Below are positions 30,209 to 38,549 of a DNA stretch of 64,000 nucleotides, piece after piece. The notes below the pieces were generated by a model, which saw only the letters and a list, made by a program, of their open reading frames with translations, did no database searches and was not told the origin of the DNA. Where the stretch lies: contig NZ_JANUDX010000004.1 in the NCBI RefSeq assembly GCF_024810105.1, positions 1 to 64,000 of the forward strand, given 5' to 3'. Source of the stretch: Stenotrophomonas sp. BIGb0135. GTDB taxonomy: Bacteria; Pseudomonadota; Gammaproteobacteria; Xanthomonadales; Xanthomonadaceae. Within the stretch, counting starts at the first letter, position 1, and each line of letters opens with the position of its first letter. A program made the position numbers and the translations under genes.

Positions 30209-31084
30209 ATGGCAGCACGACGCGGCAAGAGCCAGGCACGGCGCAACAGCAGCCAGGGCACACCGGGATGGGTGTGGCTGGTTGCGGGTGTGGCGATTGC
30301 GGCCGTGGTGTTTTTGGCGGCACCGAACCTGTTCAAGAACGACGGTGACGGCTTCCTGCGGGTTGGCCCGCAGCCCAACCCGAACGCCCAGCCGGCCCCG
30401 GTGAGCGACGCCGATACCGACGTGGGCACCGAACTGCCCAAGCCGGGCGCGGCGGCCAAGCCTGCCGAACCGGCCAAGCCGGCCACGCAGTACGACTTCT
30501 ACACCCTGCTGCCCGGCAAGGAAGTGGAAATGTCCGATGCGGAGCTGGCGGCCAGCGCGCGTGCCGAGGACCAGCGCCGCGCCAAGGCCGAGGCGCAGCG
30601 CGCGCAGGCGGCGTTGGAAGGCCGTCCGTTGCCGCCGGCACCGGCACCTGCGCCGACCAGCACGGCGGCGACTACCTCGCCGGCAACGGTAAGCACCGCG
30701 CCGCTGCCCGCCCCGGTGGCGGAGCGCCCGGCGGCGGCTACCACTGCCACGGCCACGCCGGCGCAGACCGCAGCGGCTGCGCCGGCTGCACCGAAGCCGG
30801 CAGCTACTGCAGCGGCGACGCCTGCGGCGGCGGCTGAGCCGGCGGCCAGCAACGTGCGTTACATCCTGCAGGCCGGCGCGTTTGGCGCGTCTGGCGATGC
30901 CGAGGCGACCAAGGCCAAGCTGGCGATGATCGGTTTGGCGGCGCGGGTGGAATCGGCGCAGATCAATGGCAAGACGGTGTACCGCGTGCGCATGGGGCCG
31001 TATGGCAGCGCGGGCGAGCTGGCGGAGGCCAAGCAGAAGCTGGATGGGACGGGGCTTCAGGCGATGGCGATCAAGGCGCAGTAA
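30209..31084 (+). CDS. SPOR-domain (FtsN-like) membrane protein
   Basis: 291-aa bitopic protein: short basic cytoplasmic tail, one membrane helix (about 21-42), a long Pro/Ala/Thr-rich periplasmic linker, then a C-terminal SPOR domain (about 215-290; YILQAGAFGASGDAEATKAKLAMIG, VYRVRMGPYGSAGELAEAKQKL). SPOR domains bind denuded glycan strands at division septa, so a cell-division or wall role is likely. Its place just after argS is typical for this kind of protein in gammaproteobacteria. The ribosome site GGAGA lies 8 nt before the ATG. I avoid the name ftsN because several SPOR proteins look alike. Confidence 0.87.
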   Translation: MAARRGKSQARRNSSQGTPGWVWLVAGVAIAAVVFLAAPNLFKNDGDGFLRVGPQPNPNAQPAPVSDADTDVGTELPKPGAAAKPAEPAKPATQYDFYTLLPGKEVEMSDAELAASARAEDQRRAKAEAQRAQAALEGRPLPPAPAPAPTSTAATTSPATVSTAPLPAPVAERPAAATTATATPAQTAAAAPAAPKPAATAAATPAAAAEPAASNVRYILQAGAFGASGDAEATKAKLAMIGLAARVESAQINGKTVYRVRMGPYGSAGELAEAKQKLDGTGLQAMAIKAQ

Positions 31085-31108
31085 GTGGCGCTGCAGGTTT
31101 TTTTAGGA

Positions 31109-31133
31109 CGCCGGGCTTGCCCGGCGTTTTTTT
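31109..31133 (+). terminator. Rho-independent terminator after the SPOR gene
   Basis: Perfect 8-bp GC stem CGCCGGGC/GCCCGGCG closing on TT, followed by seven T residues, 24 bp after the stop. Confidence 0.9.
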
Positions 31134-31145
31134 GGGACGTGAAGA

Positions 31146-31226
31146 GCAGCCGAGCATGGCTCGGCTCTACCACCTCCGGGGAATCAACGCGCGTCCGGTA
31201 GCAGCCGAGCATGGCTCGGCTCTACC
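31146..31226 (-). repeat. two SMAG palindromes (31146-31170, 31202-31226)
   Basis: Both have the GAGCATGGCTC core and the same orientation, 56 bp apart, just after the terminator. The sequence between them is unrelated to the elements. Confidence 0.85.
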
Positions 31227-31302
31227 TGGTTTACGGTTGCGCTATCGTGCGCGACGGGGTGCATCTGCGCCTCTGCCCATGTCGAACAGAGGCGGTGCCG
31301 AA

Positions 31303-31626
31303 ATGGTCGAGCCTTATCCAGCCCTGAGACCGGTTCGCGTTGAACTCTGCCTTGACGCCGTTGATTCATGCGGGCGCACGGTCATGGCGCTGAATGCATC
31401 CACGGCGCGCCCCATGGCATACGCCTTTGGTGTCGAACCCATGTGGTACGGCTTCGTCCTGAACGATCCAGCCATGCCGGTGATTGAACCTGGGGCCACG
31501 GTGACCTGCACCATCTCGTTCCTCAATCACGACGGTGCAATCGAGGCACTGCACAGCGGCGCTTCAGTTCTCTTTGGCGATGGGTCGTCCACGAAGGGTG
31601 TGATCAAGATTGTTTCTCTGGATTGA
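31303..31626 (+). CDS. hypothetical protein, beta-barrel-like
   Basis: 107-aa soluble protein beginning MVEPYPALRPVRVEL and ending SVLFGDGSSTKGVIKIVSLD. The end resembles the last strands of translation-factor-type beta-barrels, but this is weak. I prefer ATG 31303 (GAGGCGG upstream); ATG 31279 in the same frame would add eight residues. It stands 17 bp before the AraC-type regulator gene. The family is not recognised. Confidence 0.55.
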   Translation: MVEPYPALRPVRVELCLDAVDSCGRTVMALNASTARPMAYAFGVEPMWYGFVLNDPAMPVIEPGATVTCTISFLNHDGAIEALHSGASVLFGDGSSTKGVIKIVSLD

Positions 31627-31643
31627 TCCGCTATCGTCCGCGC

Positions 31644-32423
31644 ATGTCTTCCCGCCCTGATCCTGCTGAACTTCCCGGCGTTGCCGGCGCTACCGGTCGC
31701 TATCGCGAATGGGCGCCGCCGGCTGCGCTGCGCGGCTGTTTCGGGCAGCTGTGGCGCAGCGATCTGCCGGTGGGCCATGGCGGTGAGGTGGCGGTGCTGC
31801 CCGATGGCTGCGTGGACATTCTCTGGCGCGATGGACGGCTGTTTGTGGTGGGGCCGGATGTGGTGGCGGCGCACCCGCAGTTGACGCCCGGTGCGCAGGT
31901 ATTGGGCGCGCGGTTCCAGCCGGGTGCGGCGCGGGCGTGGCTGGGGTTGCCGCTGTCGGAGATCGTGGGGACGGCGGTGGAACTCGACGCCGTGCTGGGC
32001 GTGCGGGCGCGGCGGATGGCGGCGCGGTTGAACGCGGTGGGCGATGCCGAGGTGCGGCAGCAGGTGTTCGCGCGGGAGCTGGCCGGGGTAGCTGGCAATG
32101 GCGTTGCCGATGCCGCGGCGGCGCAGGTGTTTGCCCAGGTGCGTGCGGGGCATGGGGATCTGGCGGGTGTGTCTACGACACTACAGTTGAGCACGCGCAG
32201 CCTGCGCCGGTTGTGCCATGCGCAGTTTGGTTACGGGCCGAAGATGCTGGAGCGGATTCTGCGGCTGCAGCGGTTGCTGGCGATGGCCCGGGCGCGACCG
32301 GGGGATGGGCTGGCGGGGTTGGCGGCGGACGTGGGCTATGCCGACCAGTCGCACCTGAGCCGAGAGGTACGGGCGTTGGCGGGGATCGGGGCGGCGCAGT
32401 TGTGCGCGCAGTGGCGGAGCTGA
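31644..32423 (+). CDS. AraC-family transcriptional regulator
   Basis: 259-aa protein. The N-terminal half has the DUF6597-type sensor pattern (YREWAPPAALRGCFGQLWRS, LPDGCVDILWRDGRLFVVGPD). The C-terminal HTH_18 domain (about 165-255) has LSTRSLRRLCHAQFGYGPKMLERILRLQRLL and the second helix GLAADVGYADQSHLSREVR. It is probably a local regulator; the following VOC-protein gene on the same strand is a candidate partner. Confidence 0.85.
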   Translation: MSSRPDPAELPGVAGATGRYREWAPPAALRGCFGQLWRSDLPVGHGGEVAVLPDGCVDILWRDGRLFVVGPDVVAAHPQLTPGAQVLGARFQPGAARAWLGLPLSEIVGTAVELDAVLGVRARRMAARLNAVGDAEVRQQVFARELAGVAGNGVADAAAAQVFAQVRAGHGDLAGVSTTLQLSTRSLRRLCHAQFGYGPKMLERILRLQRLLAMARARPGDGLAGLAADVGYADQSHLSREVRALAGIGAAQLCAQWRS

Positions 32424-32495
32424 CTGGCCGTTTTGTTCAAGACGGACGCGGCCGAGGTCGCGATGCTGGGGCTTCCTTTCAACCCGAGCACAGCG

Positions 32496-32852
32496 ATGAG
32501 CACAGCACACGGCAACGACCGCCGCATCGACAACATCGAATTCAACGTGGCCGATATCGCCCGCAGCAAGGCGTTCTATGGGGCGGTGTTCGGCTGGTCG
32601 TTCACCGATTACGGTCCGGGCTATACCGAGTTCGACGATGGCCGGTTGCGCGGTGGGTTCACCACGGACGAGCCGGTGCGCGCGGGTGGGCCGTTGGTGA
32701 TTCTGTATGCCGATGACCTGGTGGCCACGCAGCAGCGGGTGGAAGCGGCCGGGGCGGACATCTGCCGGGCGGCGTTCGATTTTCCCGGCGGGCGGCGGTT
32801 TCATTTCCGTGATCCGGACGGGTATGAGTTGGCGGTGTGGACGGCCGCCTGA
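32496..32852 (+). CDS. VOC (glyoxalase/bleomycin-resistance) family protein
   Basis: 118-aa single-domain vicinal-oxygen-chelate protein: IEFNVADIARSKAFYGAVFGW at the start, then a central GGPLVILYADDL and the closing HFRDPDGYELAVWTA, the usual beta-alpha-beta-beta-beta signature with a C-terminal Glu metal ligand. The substrate cannot be read from sequence. ATG 32496 gives the standard family length; the ribosome site is weak. It is immediately followed by a SMAG element 2 bp after the stop. Confidence 0.85.
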   Translation: MSTAHGNDRRIDNIEFNVADIARSKAFYGAVFGWSFTDYGPGYTEFDDGRLRGGFTTDEPVRAGGPLVILYADDLVATQQRVEAAGADICRAAFDFPGGRRFHFRDPDGYELAVWTAA

Positions 32853-32853
32853 G

Positions 32854-33006
32854 GTAGAGCCGACCGTTGGTCGGCTGCCGTCAGCGGGGGGGCATGGGCC
32901 GCGCGGTATGCGCCAAGAGCAGCCGAGCATGGCTCGGCTCTACCGGGATGCCGCGCCCCGGAGGGTAGAGCCGAGCCAAGAGCAGCCGACCAACGGTCGG
33001 CTCTAC
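32854..33006. repeat. SMAG cluster (three full, one half element)
   Basis: Full elements lie at 32854-32878 (plus, GACCGTTGGTC core), 32919-32943 (minus, GAGCATGGCTC core) and 32982-33006 (minus, GACCAACGGTC core). A truncated half-element GTAGAGCCGAGCC lies at 32965-32977. They fill most of the gap between the convergent VOC and SDR genes. Confidence 0.85.
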
Positions 33007-33068
33007 CGGTTTGTTCGCGTGGCGGGGCGCCGGCCAGGGGCCGGCACCACCGGGACGATCCGCTTGGA

Positions 33069-33818
33069 TCAGTCGCGCGCGACCTGGAAACCGGCGAACG
33101 ACTGGCTCACCGGCATCAGCTCCAGGCGGTTGATGTTGAGGTGCGCCGGCAGGTTGGCCACCCAGAAGATCTGCTCGGCGATGTCCTCGGCGGTCATCGG
33201 GTTGGCGCCGGTGTAGAGGGTGTCCGAGGCGGCCTTGTTGCCGTGGGTGCGCACCAGGGTGAACTCGGTCTCGGCCATGCCCGGCTCGATGGTGGTGACG
33301 CGCACGCCGGTGCCGTGCAGGTCGGCGCGCAGGCCGAGCGAGAACTGGCTGACGAAGGCCTTGGTGCCGCCGTACGCGTTGCCGCCCGGGTACGGGTACA
33401 CGCCGGCCACCGAGCTGATGTTGACGATGGCGCCCTTGCGCGCCACCAGCTGCGGCAGCAGGCGGTGGGTGAGGGTGACCAGCGCGGTGACGTTGGTGTC
33501 GATCATGGTGCGCCAGTCTTCAAGCGAGGCGCTCTGCGCCGGGGCGGTGCCCTGGGCGAGGCCGGCGTTGTTGACCAGCAGGTCGATGGCGGCGAAGTCG
33601 GCCGGCAGGGCGGCCAGCGCGGCCTCCATGGCGGCGCTGTCGCGCACGTCGAAGACGGCCGCGTGGACGCGCTCGGGACCGTAGGCGTCGACCAGCGGCT
33701 GCAGCCGTTCAGCGCGCCGGCCGGTGGCGATGACGCGCCAGCCCGCCTGGGCGAAACGATGGACGGCGGCAGCGCCAAAGCCGGAGGTGGCGCCAGTAAT
33801 CAGAGCGGTACGGGTCAT
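33069..33818 (-). CDS. SDR family NADP-dependent 3-hydroxy acid dehydrogenase (YdfG-like)
   Basis: 249-aa short-chain dehydrogenase. It has the Rossmann motif TGATSGFG (about 8-15), NNAG (about 87-90) and the catalytic Ser-Tyr-Lys seen as NISSVAGVYPYPGGNAYGGTK. The C-terminal part (IEPGMAETEFTLVR, INRLELMPVSQSF) matches YdfG-type enzymes that reduce malonic semialdehyde or oxidise serine and 3-hydroxy acids with NADP. It is monocistronic, between SMAG clusters. Substrate is inferred from family resemblance only. Confidence 0.85.
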   Translation of the reverse strand: MTRTALITGATSGFGAAAVHRFAQAGWRVIATGRRAERLQPLVDAYGPERVHAAVFDVRDSAAMEAALAALPADFAAIDLLVNNAGLAQGTAPAQSASLEDWRTMIDTNVTALVTLTHRLLPQLVARKGAIVNISSVAGVYPYPGGNAYGGTKAFVSQFSLGLRADLHGTGVRVTTIEPGMAETEFTLVRTHGNKAASDTLYTGANPMTAEDIAEQIFWVANLPAHLNINRLELMPVSQSFAGFQVARD

Positions 33819-33906
33819 CGGGGTACTCCGTGGGAATCACGGGTATTTTCGCACCGATGCGGGGGGGTGTGTGCCGGGCGCAATGTGCTGCACGGGGCGG
33901 GATGGC

Positions 33907-34068
33907 GTAGAGCCGGGCTCTGCCCTGCTGTGCGTGGGTTGCCGGTTCGCGTGCAGCCGGGCAGAGCCCGGCTCTACGTGGGGTGCGGAGGTCTTGAGCA
34001 GCCGGGCAGAGCCCGGCTCTACGTTCGGGCGCGGGGATCTCCGGCGACCGGGCAGCGCCCGGCTCTAC
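33907..34068. repeat. SMAG cluster, GGGCAGAGCCC-core variant (four elements)
   Basis: Elements lie at 33907-33930 (plus, degenerate), 33953-33977, 33998-34022 and 34044-34068 (minus). The core is CCGGGCAGAGCCCGG, a third SMAG subtype found only here in the window. They fill the gap between the SDR gene and the next exported-protein gene. Confidence 0.8.
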
Positions 34069-34079
34069 GCGATCTGCGA

Positions 34080-34565
34080 TCAGCGGATGCGGAAGACGCG
34101 GGCCTTGGGCAGGTCTTCGTCCACCTGCAGGAACCAGCGCCCGGCGATGCCCGGCACGACCACGATCTCGGGGTTGCTGCGGCTGGCCTTGAGCGTCATC
34201 TCGCCCTTGAGCACCTGCCACTGCTGGCCGTTGTCGAGGGTGAACACGGTGCCCGGGGCCCAGCCGTCCACCTGGCCGGTGACCCTGGCCTTGATCGGGC
34301 CGTCGTCCAGCCCGGGAAACATCGGGGCGGGGGTGGGCGCGCCGGGCGCGGCGACCGGGGCGGCGGCCACGGGCGGGGCCGGGGTGCGGGCGTCGGCCTC
34401 ACTCAGCAGGCAGTTGAGGGCTTGCAACTGGGCCGGGGTGAGCCCCACCTGAGCCAGTGCCTGCGGGTCCACGCGCTGTTCGATCGCCTCGTACGGCACC
34501 TGGGCGGCGGCCGCTCCGGCCAGCCACAGCATGCCCACACCCGCCACTGCCTGCCACCTGCGCAT
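34080..34565 (-). CDS. exported hypothetical protein
   Basis: 161-aa protein with a signal peptide (MRRWQAVAGVGMLWLAGAAA, cut near AQ). A helical segment with the pattern LTPAQLQALNCLL is followed by a Pro/Ala linker and a beta-rich C-terminal domain (VTGQVDGWAPGTVFTLDNG...WQVLKGEM...VVPGIAGRWFLQVD). I start at 34565, where the signal peptide begins; an upstream ATG at 34619 adds a basic stretch. Similar exported proteins with an SH3-like beta domain are common in Xanthomonadaceae; function unknown. Confidence 0.7.
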   Translation of the reverse strand: MRRWQAVAGVGMLWLAGAAAAQVPYEAIEQRVDPQALAQVGLTPAQLQALNCLLSEADARTPAPPVAAAPVAAPGAPTPAPMFPGLDDGPIKARVTGQVDGWAPGTVFTLDNGQQWQVLKGEMTLKASRSNPEIVVVPGIAGRWFLQVDEDLPKARVFRIR

Positions 34566-34721
34566 TGCCTGCTCCACTGCCTGTCGATGCCTGATGGCGG
34601 CACTGTGCTTCACTTTCATGGCAGCCAGATGACAGGGCGGCCGGTCGCGGCGGGCGGCGGGACCGGCAGGGGGTAAAATGGCCGCCAGCCGCGCAGCCGC
34701 GCCGGCGGTATTGGACGTCCC

Positions 34722-35192
34722 ATGATCAACAACGATGTACTACGCAGCATCCGCTACATGCTCGACCTCAGCGACGGCATGATCGCCGACACCTGTGCCC
34801 TGGCCGACCCGGCCTTCGTGATCGACAAGGCCGACGTGGCCGGTTGGCTGCGCAAGGAAGACGAGGAAGGCTTCGTGCCGTGCGATGACCGCACCCTGGC
34901 GCACTTCCTGGATGGGCTGATCGTGCATTTCCGTGGCCGCGACGAGAGCCAGCCGCTGCGCCCGGTGGAAAAGCGCATCACCAACAACCTGGTGCTGAAG
35001 AAGCTGCGCGTGGCGTTCCAGTTGAAGGACGTGGACATGCACGAGATCTTCGACAACGCCGGTTTCCCGGTGTCCAAGCCGGAGCTGTCGGCGCTGTTCC
35101 GCCAGCCGGACCACAAGAACTACCGTGCCTGCGGCGACCAGCTGCTGCGCAACTTCCTGAAGGGCCTCACCCTGCGCGTGCGCGCTGCCTGA
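34722..35192 (+). CDS. yehS: DUF1456 family protein (YehS-like)
   Basis: 156-aa cytoplasmic protein with two similar halves, each with the DUF1456 pattern: NDVLRSIRYMLDL...GWLRKEDEEGF...LAHFLDGLI and NNLVLKKLRVAFQL...LSALFRQPDHKNY...LLRNFLKGL. Length matches E. coli YehS. Function is unknown in the family. Its 3' end overlaps the convergent LysR gene by 26 bp. Confidence 0.9.
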   Translation: MINNDVLRSIRYMLDLSDGMIADTCALADPAFVIDKADVAGWLRKEDEEGFVPCDDRTLAHFLDGLIVHFRGRDESQPLRPVEKRITNNLVLKKLRVAFQLKDVDMHEIFDNAGFPVSKPELSALFRQPDHKNYRACGDQLLRNFLKGLTLRVRAA

Positions 35193-36114
35193 GCCCCCCG
35201 CTGGCGCGTGGCTCCGCCTGCGGGGCCACGTGCTGCAGCAGTTCCTGCATGAAGGCCCGCGCCGCCGGCGTGGGCAGTTTCGACCAGACCGCATGCACGC
35301 GCCGCACCGGTGCATCCTGGATGGCCACACAGGCCACGCCGGTGAAACCGGCGGCGATGGCCACCGGCACGATGCCCACCGCCAGCCCCTGCTGGACGAA
35401 GCGCTCGATGAGCGACATGTGGTTGATCTCGAACGGCACCCGATGCGGTAGCCCGGCAGCGGCGAAGGCCTCGTCGGTCTGGCGGCGCGCGCCGCTGCCA
35501 TATTGGAAATCCACCAGCGGCAGCTCGGCCAGGGTGGCCAGCGACAGGCGCTTGCGGCTGGCCAGCGGGTGGCTGGGCGGCAGCACGGCCACCATCGATT
35601 CTTCGGCGAGCAGGCGGTGGCAGGCGCCGTCGATGGCGGTACCGGGCGACAGGCCTACCAGCGCGACGTCCACGCGGCGCTCGCGCACGTCTTCCATCAG
35701 CACTTCGCTCTTGTCCATGCGCAGGCGGAATTCCACCTGCGGGTAGCGGGTGTGGAAGGCGGCCAGGCAGGCGACCAGGTCCACGGCGGTGAGCGAGGTG
35801 ATCTGGCCGATGGTCAGCGTGCCGCGCACCTGGCCGGCGACGGCGGCGACGTCTTCGCGCAGGTGGCGCAGCGCATCGAGCACCTGGCGCGCGTGGGCAA
35901 GCACGATCTCGCCGGCCGGGGTGACCCGTACCTGCCGCGGCAGGCGTTCGAACAGGGTGGCCTGCAGTTCTTCTTCGAGGTGGGCGATCTGGTGGCTGAG
36001 CGCGGACTGCACGACGTGGCAGCGCGCGGCGGCGCGGGTGAAGTTGCGCTCCTCGGCCAGGGCCACGCAGAACTCGAGCTGTTTGAGGTTCACGCCGGCA
36101 TCTCCATTACCCAT
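35167..36114 (-). CDS. LysR-family transcriptional regulator
   Basis: 315-aa LTTR with an N-terminal winged helix (FCVALAEERNFTRAAARCHVVQSALSHQIAHLEEEL, about 15-50) and a C-terminal effector-binding domain (about 95-300). It is divergent from the MFS permease gene, the classic LysR regulator-target layout, and probably controls that efflux gene and itself. A candidate T-N11-A site lies in the shared upstream region. The inducer is unknown. Confidence 0.9.
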   Translation of the reverse strand: MGNGDAGVNLKQLEFCVALAEERNFTRAAARCHVVQSALSHQIAHLEEELQATLFERLPRQVRVTPAGEIVLAHARQVLDALRHLREDVAAVAGQVRGTLTIGQITSLTAVDLVACLAAFHTRYPQVEFRLRMDKSEVLMEDVRERRVDVALVGLSPGTAIDGACHRLLAEESMVAVLPPSHPLASRKRLSLATLAELPLVDFQYGSGARRQTDEAFAAAGLPHRVPFEINHMSLIERFVQQGLAVGIVPVAIAAGFTGVACVAIQDAPVRRVHAVWSKLPTPAARAFMQELLQHVAPQAEPRASGGLRQRARAG

Positions 36115-36134
36115 CTATTTTCCAGATGCGTTGG

Positions 36135-36149
36135 ATGATAACTATTCAT
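36135..36149. promoter_or_regulatory. candidate LysR-type operator between lysR and mfs
   Basis: ATGA-TAACTAT-TCAT inverted repeat containing T-N11-A (T36136 to A36148), centred between the two divergent start codons. It is the only clear dyad in the 91-bp intergenic region. Confidence 0.45.
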
Positions 36150-36205
36150 TTCCATCATCGCGACGGGAGGCGGACACTGGCGTCCCCCTGACACCTGGAA
36201 GCCGT

Positions 36206-37396
36206 ATGACCGCCGATGTCCACACCCCCTTGAGCCGCTGGCAGGTGCTGTTGATGGCCTTTGCCACCGGCGTGGCGGTGGCCAGCAATTACTACGCGCA
36301 GCCGCTGCTGCACACCATCGCCGGCGAGTTCGGGGTGTCGTTCGGGCGCGCGGGCACGCTGGTGACGGCGGCGCAGTTGAGCTACGGCGTGGGCGTGGTG
36401 CTGCTGGTGCCGCTGGGCGACATGTTCGAGCGGCGGCGGTTGATCGTGGTGATGTCGCTGTTGTCGGCTTCCGGGCTCGTGGTGAGCGCGCTGAGCCATC
36501 AGTTCGCGTGGCTGCTGGTGGGCACGGCGATCACCGGGTTGTTCTCGGTGGTGGCGCAGGTGCTGGTGCCGTTCGCGGCGACGCTGGCGCGGCCGGAAGA
36601 GCGTGGCCGGGTGGTCGGCACGGTGATGAGCGGGCTGCTGCTGGGCATCCTGCTGGCGCGGACGGTGGCCGGTGCGTTGTCGTCGCTGGGCGACTGGCGC
36701 TGGGTGTACTGGATGGCGGCGGGCACGCTGGTGCTGACGACGTGGGTGCTGTATCGCACGTTGCCGCGCTTCCATCAGCATGCGGGGCTGGGTTACGGGG
36801 CGTTGCTGCGCTCGATCGGGACGCTGTTCGCGCAGGAGCCGGTGTTCCGGTTGCGCACGCTGCTGGGCGCGTTGAGCTTTGCGATGTTCGCGATGTTCTG
36901 GACGCCGCTGGCGTTCCTGCTGGCGGGCGCACCGTACCACTACAGCGACGCGACGATCGGGCTGTTCGGGCTGGTAGGCGCGGCGGGCACGTTGGCGGCG
37001 GGGTTGGCGGGACGAATGGCGGACCGCGGCAAGGCGGCGCTGGCGACGACGCTGGCGCTGGTGCTGCTGGCGGCATCGTGGCTGCCGCTGGGCTTTTCCA
37101 CGCAGTCGCTGGTGGCGCTGGTGGTAGGCGTGCTGGTGCTGGACCTGGCGGCGCAGCTGCTGCACGTGAGCAATCAGAACGTGGTGTTCGCGCTGCGCCC
37201 GGAGGCGCGCAACCGGCTCAATGCGGGGTACATGACCGGGTACTTCATCGGCGGTTCGGTGGGGTCGCTGGTGTCGGCGCAGGTGTATGGCGCCTACGGG
37301 TGGATCGGGGTGTGCCTGACCGGCGCCGGTGTTGCGGTAGTGGCGATGGGGGTGTGGGCGTGGGCGGTGATCGCGGAGAAGCGGAAGGCACCGTAA
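36206..37396 (+). CDS. MFS transporter (drug/metabolite efflux type)
   Basis: 396-aa polytopic inner-membrane protein with about 12 helices. It has an N-terminal ASNYYAQPLLHTIAGEFG, the MFS signature-like VPLGDMFERRRL between helices 2 and 3, and a symmetrical second half (AGRMADRGKAA). It resembles the YnfM/Bcr-like sugar or drug efflux groups, but the substrate is not evident. It is divergent from the LysR regulator. The TAA stop lies inside the first element of a SMAG cluster. Confidence 0.88.
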   Translation: MTADVHTPLSRWQVLLMAFATGVAVASNYYAQPLLHTIAGEFGVSFGRAGTLVTAAQLSYGVGVVLLVPLGDMFERRRLIVVMSLLSASGLVVSALSHQFAWLLVGTAITGLFSVVAQVLVPFAATLARPEERGRVVGTVMSGLLLGILLARTVAGALSSLGDWRWVYWMAAGTLVLTTWVLYRTLPRFHQHAGLGYGALLRSIGTLFAQEPVFRLRTLLGALSFAMFAMFWTPLAFLLAGAPYHYSDATIGLFGLVGAAGTLAAGLAGRMADRGKAALATTLALVLLAASWLPLGFSTQSLVALVVGVLVLDLAAQLLHVSNQNVVFALRPEARNRLNAGYMTGYFIGGSVGSLVSAQVYGAYGWIGVCLTGAGVAVVAMGVWAWAVIAEKRKAP

Positions 37397-37668
37397 CGCC
37401 GACCGTTGGTCGGCTGCCGCAATGCGGCGCCGTAACGCCGACCGCTGGTCGGCTGCCGCGACGTGATGCCGTAGAGCCGACCGTTGGTCGGCTGCCGCGA
37501 CGTGATGCCGTAGAGCCGACCGTTGGTCGGCTGCATCTGCGCGGTGGGTAAGAGCAGCCGACCAACGGTCGGCTCTACGAGAAGCTGCCGAGCGACGGTC
37601 GGCTCTACGTGGAGCAGCCGACCAACGGTCGGCTCTACGAGAAGCTGCCGAGCAACGGTCGGCTCTAC
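37393..37668. repeat. SMAG cluster of eight elements between convergent genes
   Basis: Plus orientation: 37393-37417, 37432-37456, 37471-37495, 37510-37534. Minus orientation: 37554-37578, 37584-37608, 37614-37638, 37644-37668. All are GACCNNTGGTC or GACCAACGGTC-like cores. The first two begin GTAACG instead of GTAGAG. Elements 3-4 are a 39-bp tandem duplication and elements 5-8 a 60-bp one. They occupy the entire gap between the mfs stop and the torF-like stop. Confidence 0.9.
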
Positions 37669-37669
37669 G

Positions 37670-38374
37670 TTAGAAGGTGGTTTGGACGGCGAACTCCACG
37701 CGGGAACCGGCGTTGCCGGGGAACAGGCGCTTGGCGGCGTTGTCGGTGTCGTGCGCGGTCAAGCGCAGTTCCCAGGGCCCGTGCACCTTCCAGATCGCGC
37801 TCAGCTGGCCATGCAGGTAATCGTCGCCCTGCGCGCTGGCCAGCCAGTAATGCCCCACCGCACCTTCCAGGCGCCACTGCTCGCCCAGCGGCAGGCGTGC
37901 GCCCAACTGGGCGTAGGTGCCGCTGTGCCCGCCGGCCAATGCATCGTCGGAGACGCCGACCTGCAGCCAGTAGCGCTGCTGCAAGGTCAGCGTGCTGTTG
38001 AGCTCGGTCCAGTCCAGGTCCACGTTGCTGGACGGATAGAGATAGCGGGTGAGGTTGACGTCCAGCGCCCAGTCCTCGCCCAATGCCCCGCCCCACCCGG
38101 CCACCACGTCGAACTCGCTGCGGGCGCCGTTGTCCGGCTGGAACGACACCCCCGACCCCCACACCGAGGCATACCAGCCGCTCTCGCTGCCGAGTTTGAC
38201 GCCGGCCTGCGCGGCCGGGTCGCCGTCGCTCTGCGAGCTGCCGCGCCAGACGTAATCGGAGGTCAGCGTCGCGTTGCCCTCCACGGCGGCCGCCGCCGCA
38301 CCACTCAGCATCAGGCCCAGCAGCAGCACGCTGCAGCGGCGCACGAGGCGCCCTTTGTTCTGTTCAACCACCAC
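37670..38374 (-). CDS. TorF-family putative outer-membrane porin
   Basis: About 234-aa exported beta-barrel protein. A signal peptide (RRCSVLLLGLMLSGAAAAA) is followed by the family opening VEGNATLTSDYVWRGSSQSDGDPAAQAG. Alternating strands end in a C-terminal Phe (VEFAVQTTF), the BAM recognition end of outer-membrane proteins. The start is probably GTG 38374 (GGAG upstream); the long in-frame extension further up is not protein-like. Family proteins are annotated TIGR02001/TorF, of unknown substrate. Confidence 0.8.
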   Translation of the reverse strand: MVVEQNKGRLVRRCSVLLLGLMLSGAAAAAVEGNATLTSDYVWRGSSQSDGDPAAQAGVKLGSESGWYASVWGSGVSFQPDNGARSEFDVVAGWGGALGEDWALDVNLTRYLYPSSNVDLDWTELNSTLTLQQRYWLQVGVSDDALAGGHSGTYAQLGARLPLGEQWRLEGAVGHYWLASAQGDDYLHGQLSAIWKVHGPWELRLTAHDTDNAAKRLFPGNAGSRVEFAVQTTF

Positions 38375-38549
38375 GGTAAGCACTCCATCGGACGGCGGCG
38401 CCGTCGAGGTGGGCAGTGTTCCCGCAGCGGCCGTAAAGCCGCCATGGCGCGGCCGGGGGATCGGCGCAAATTCCGTGTAAATCCTGCATCCACGATGCGG
38501 CGGAACCCCCGCGCTATCATGGGCCCCCTGACCTGTTGCGAGTAATGGC

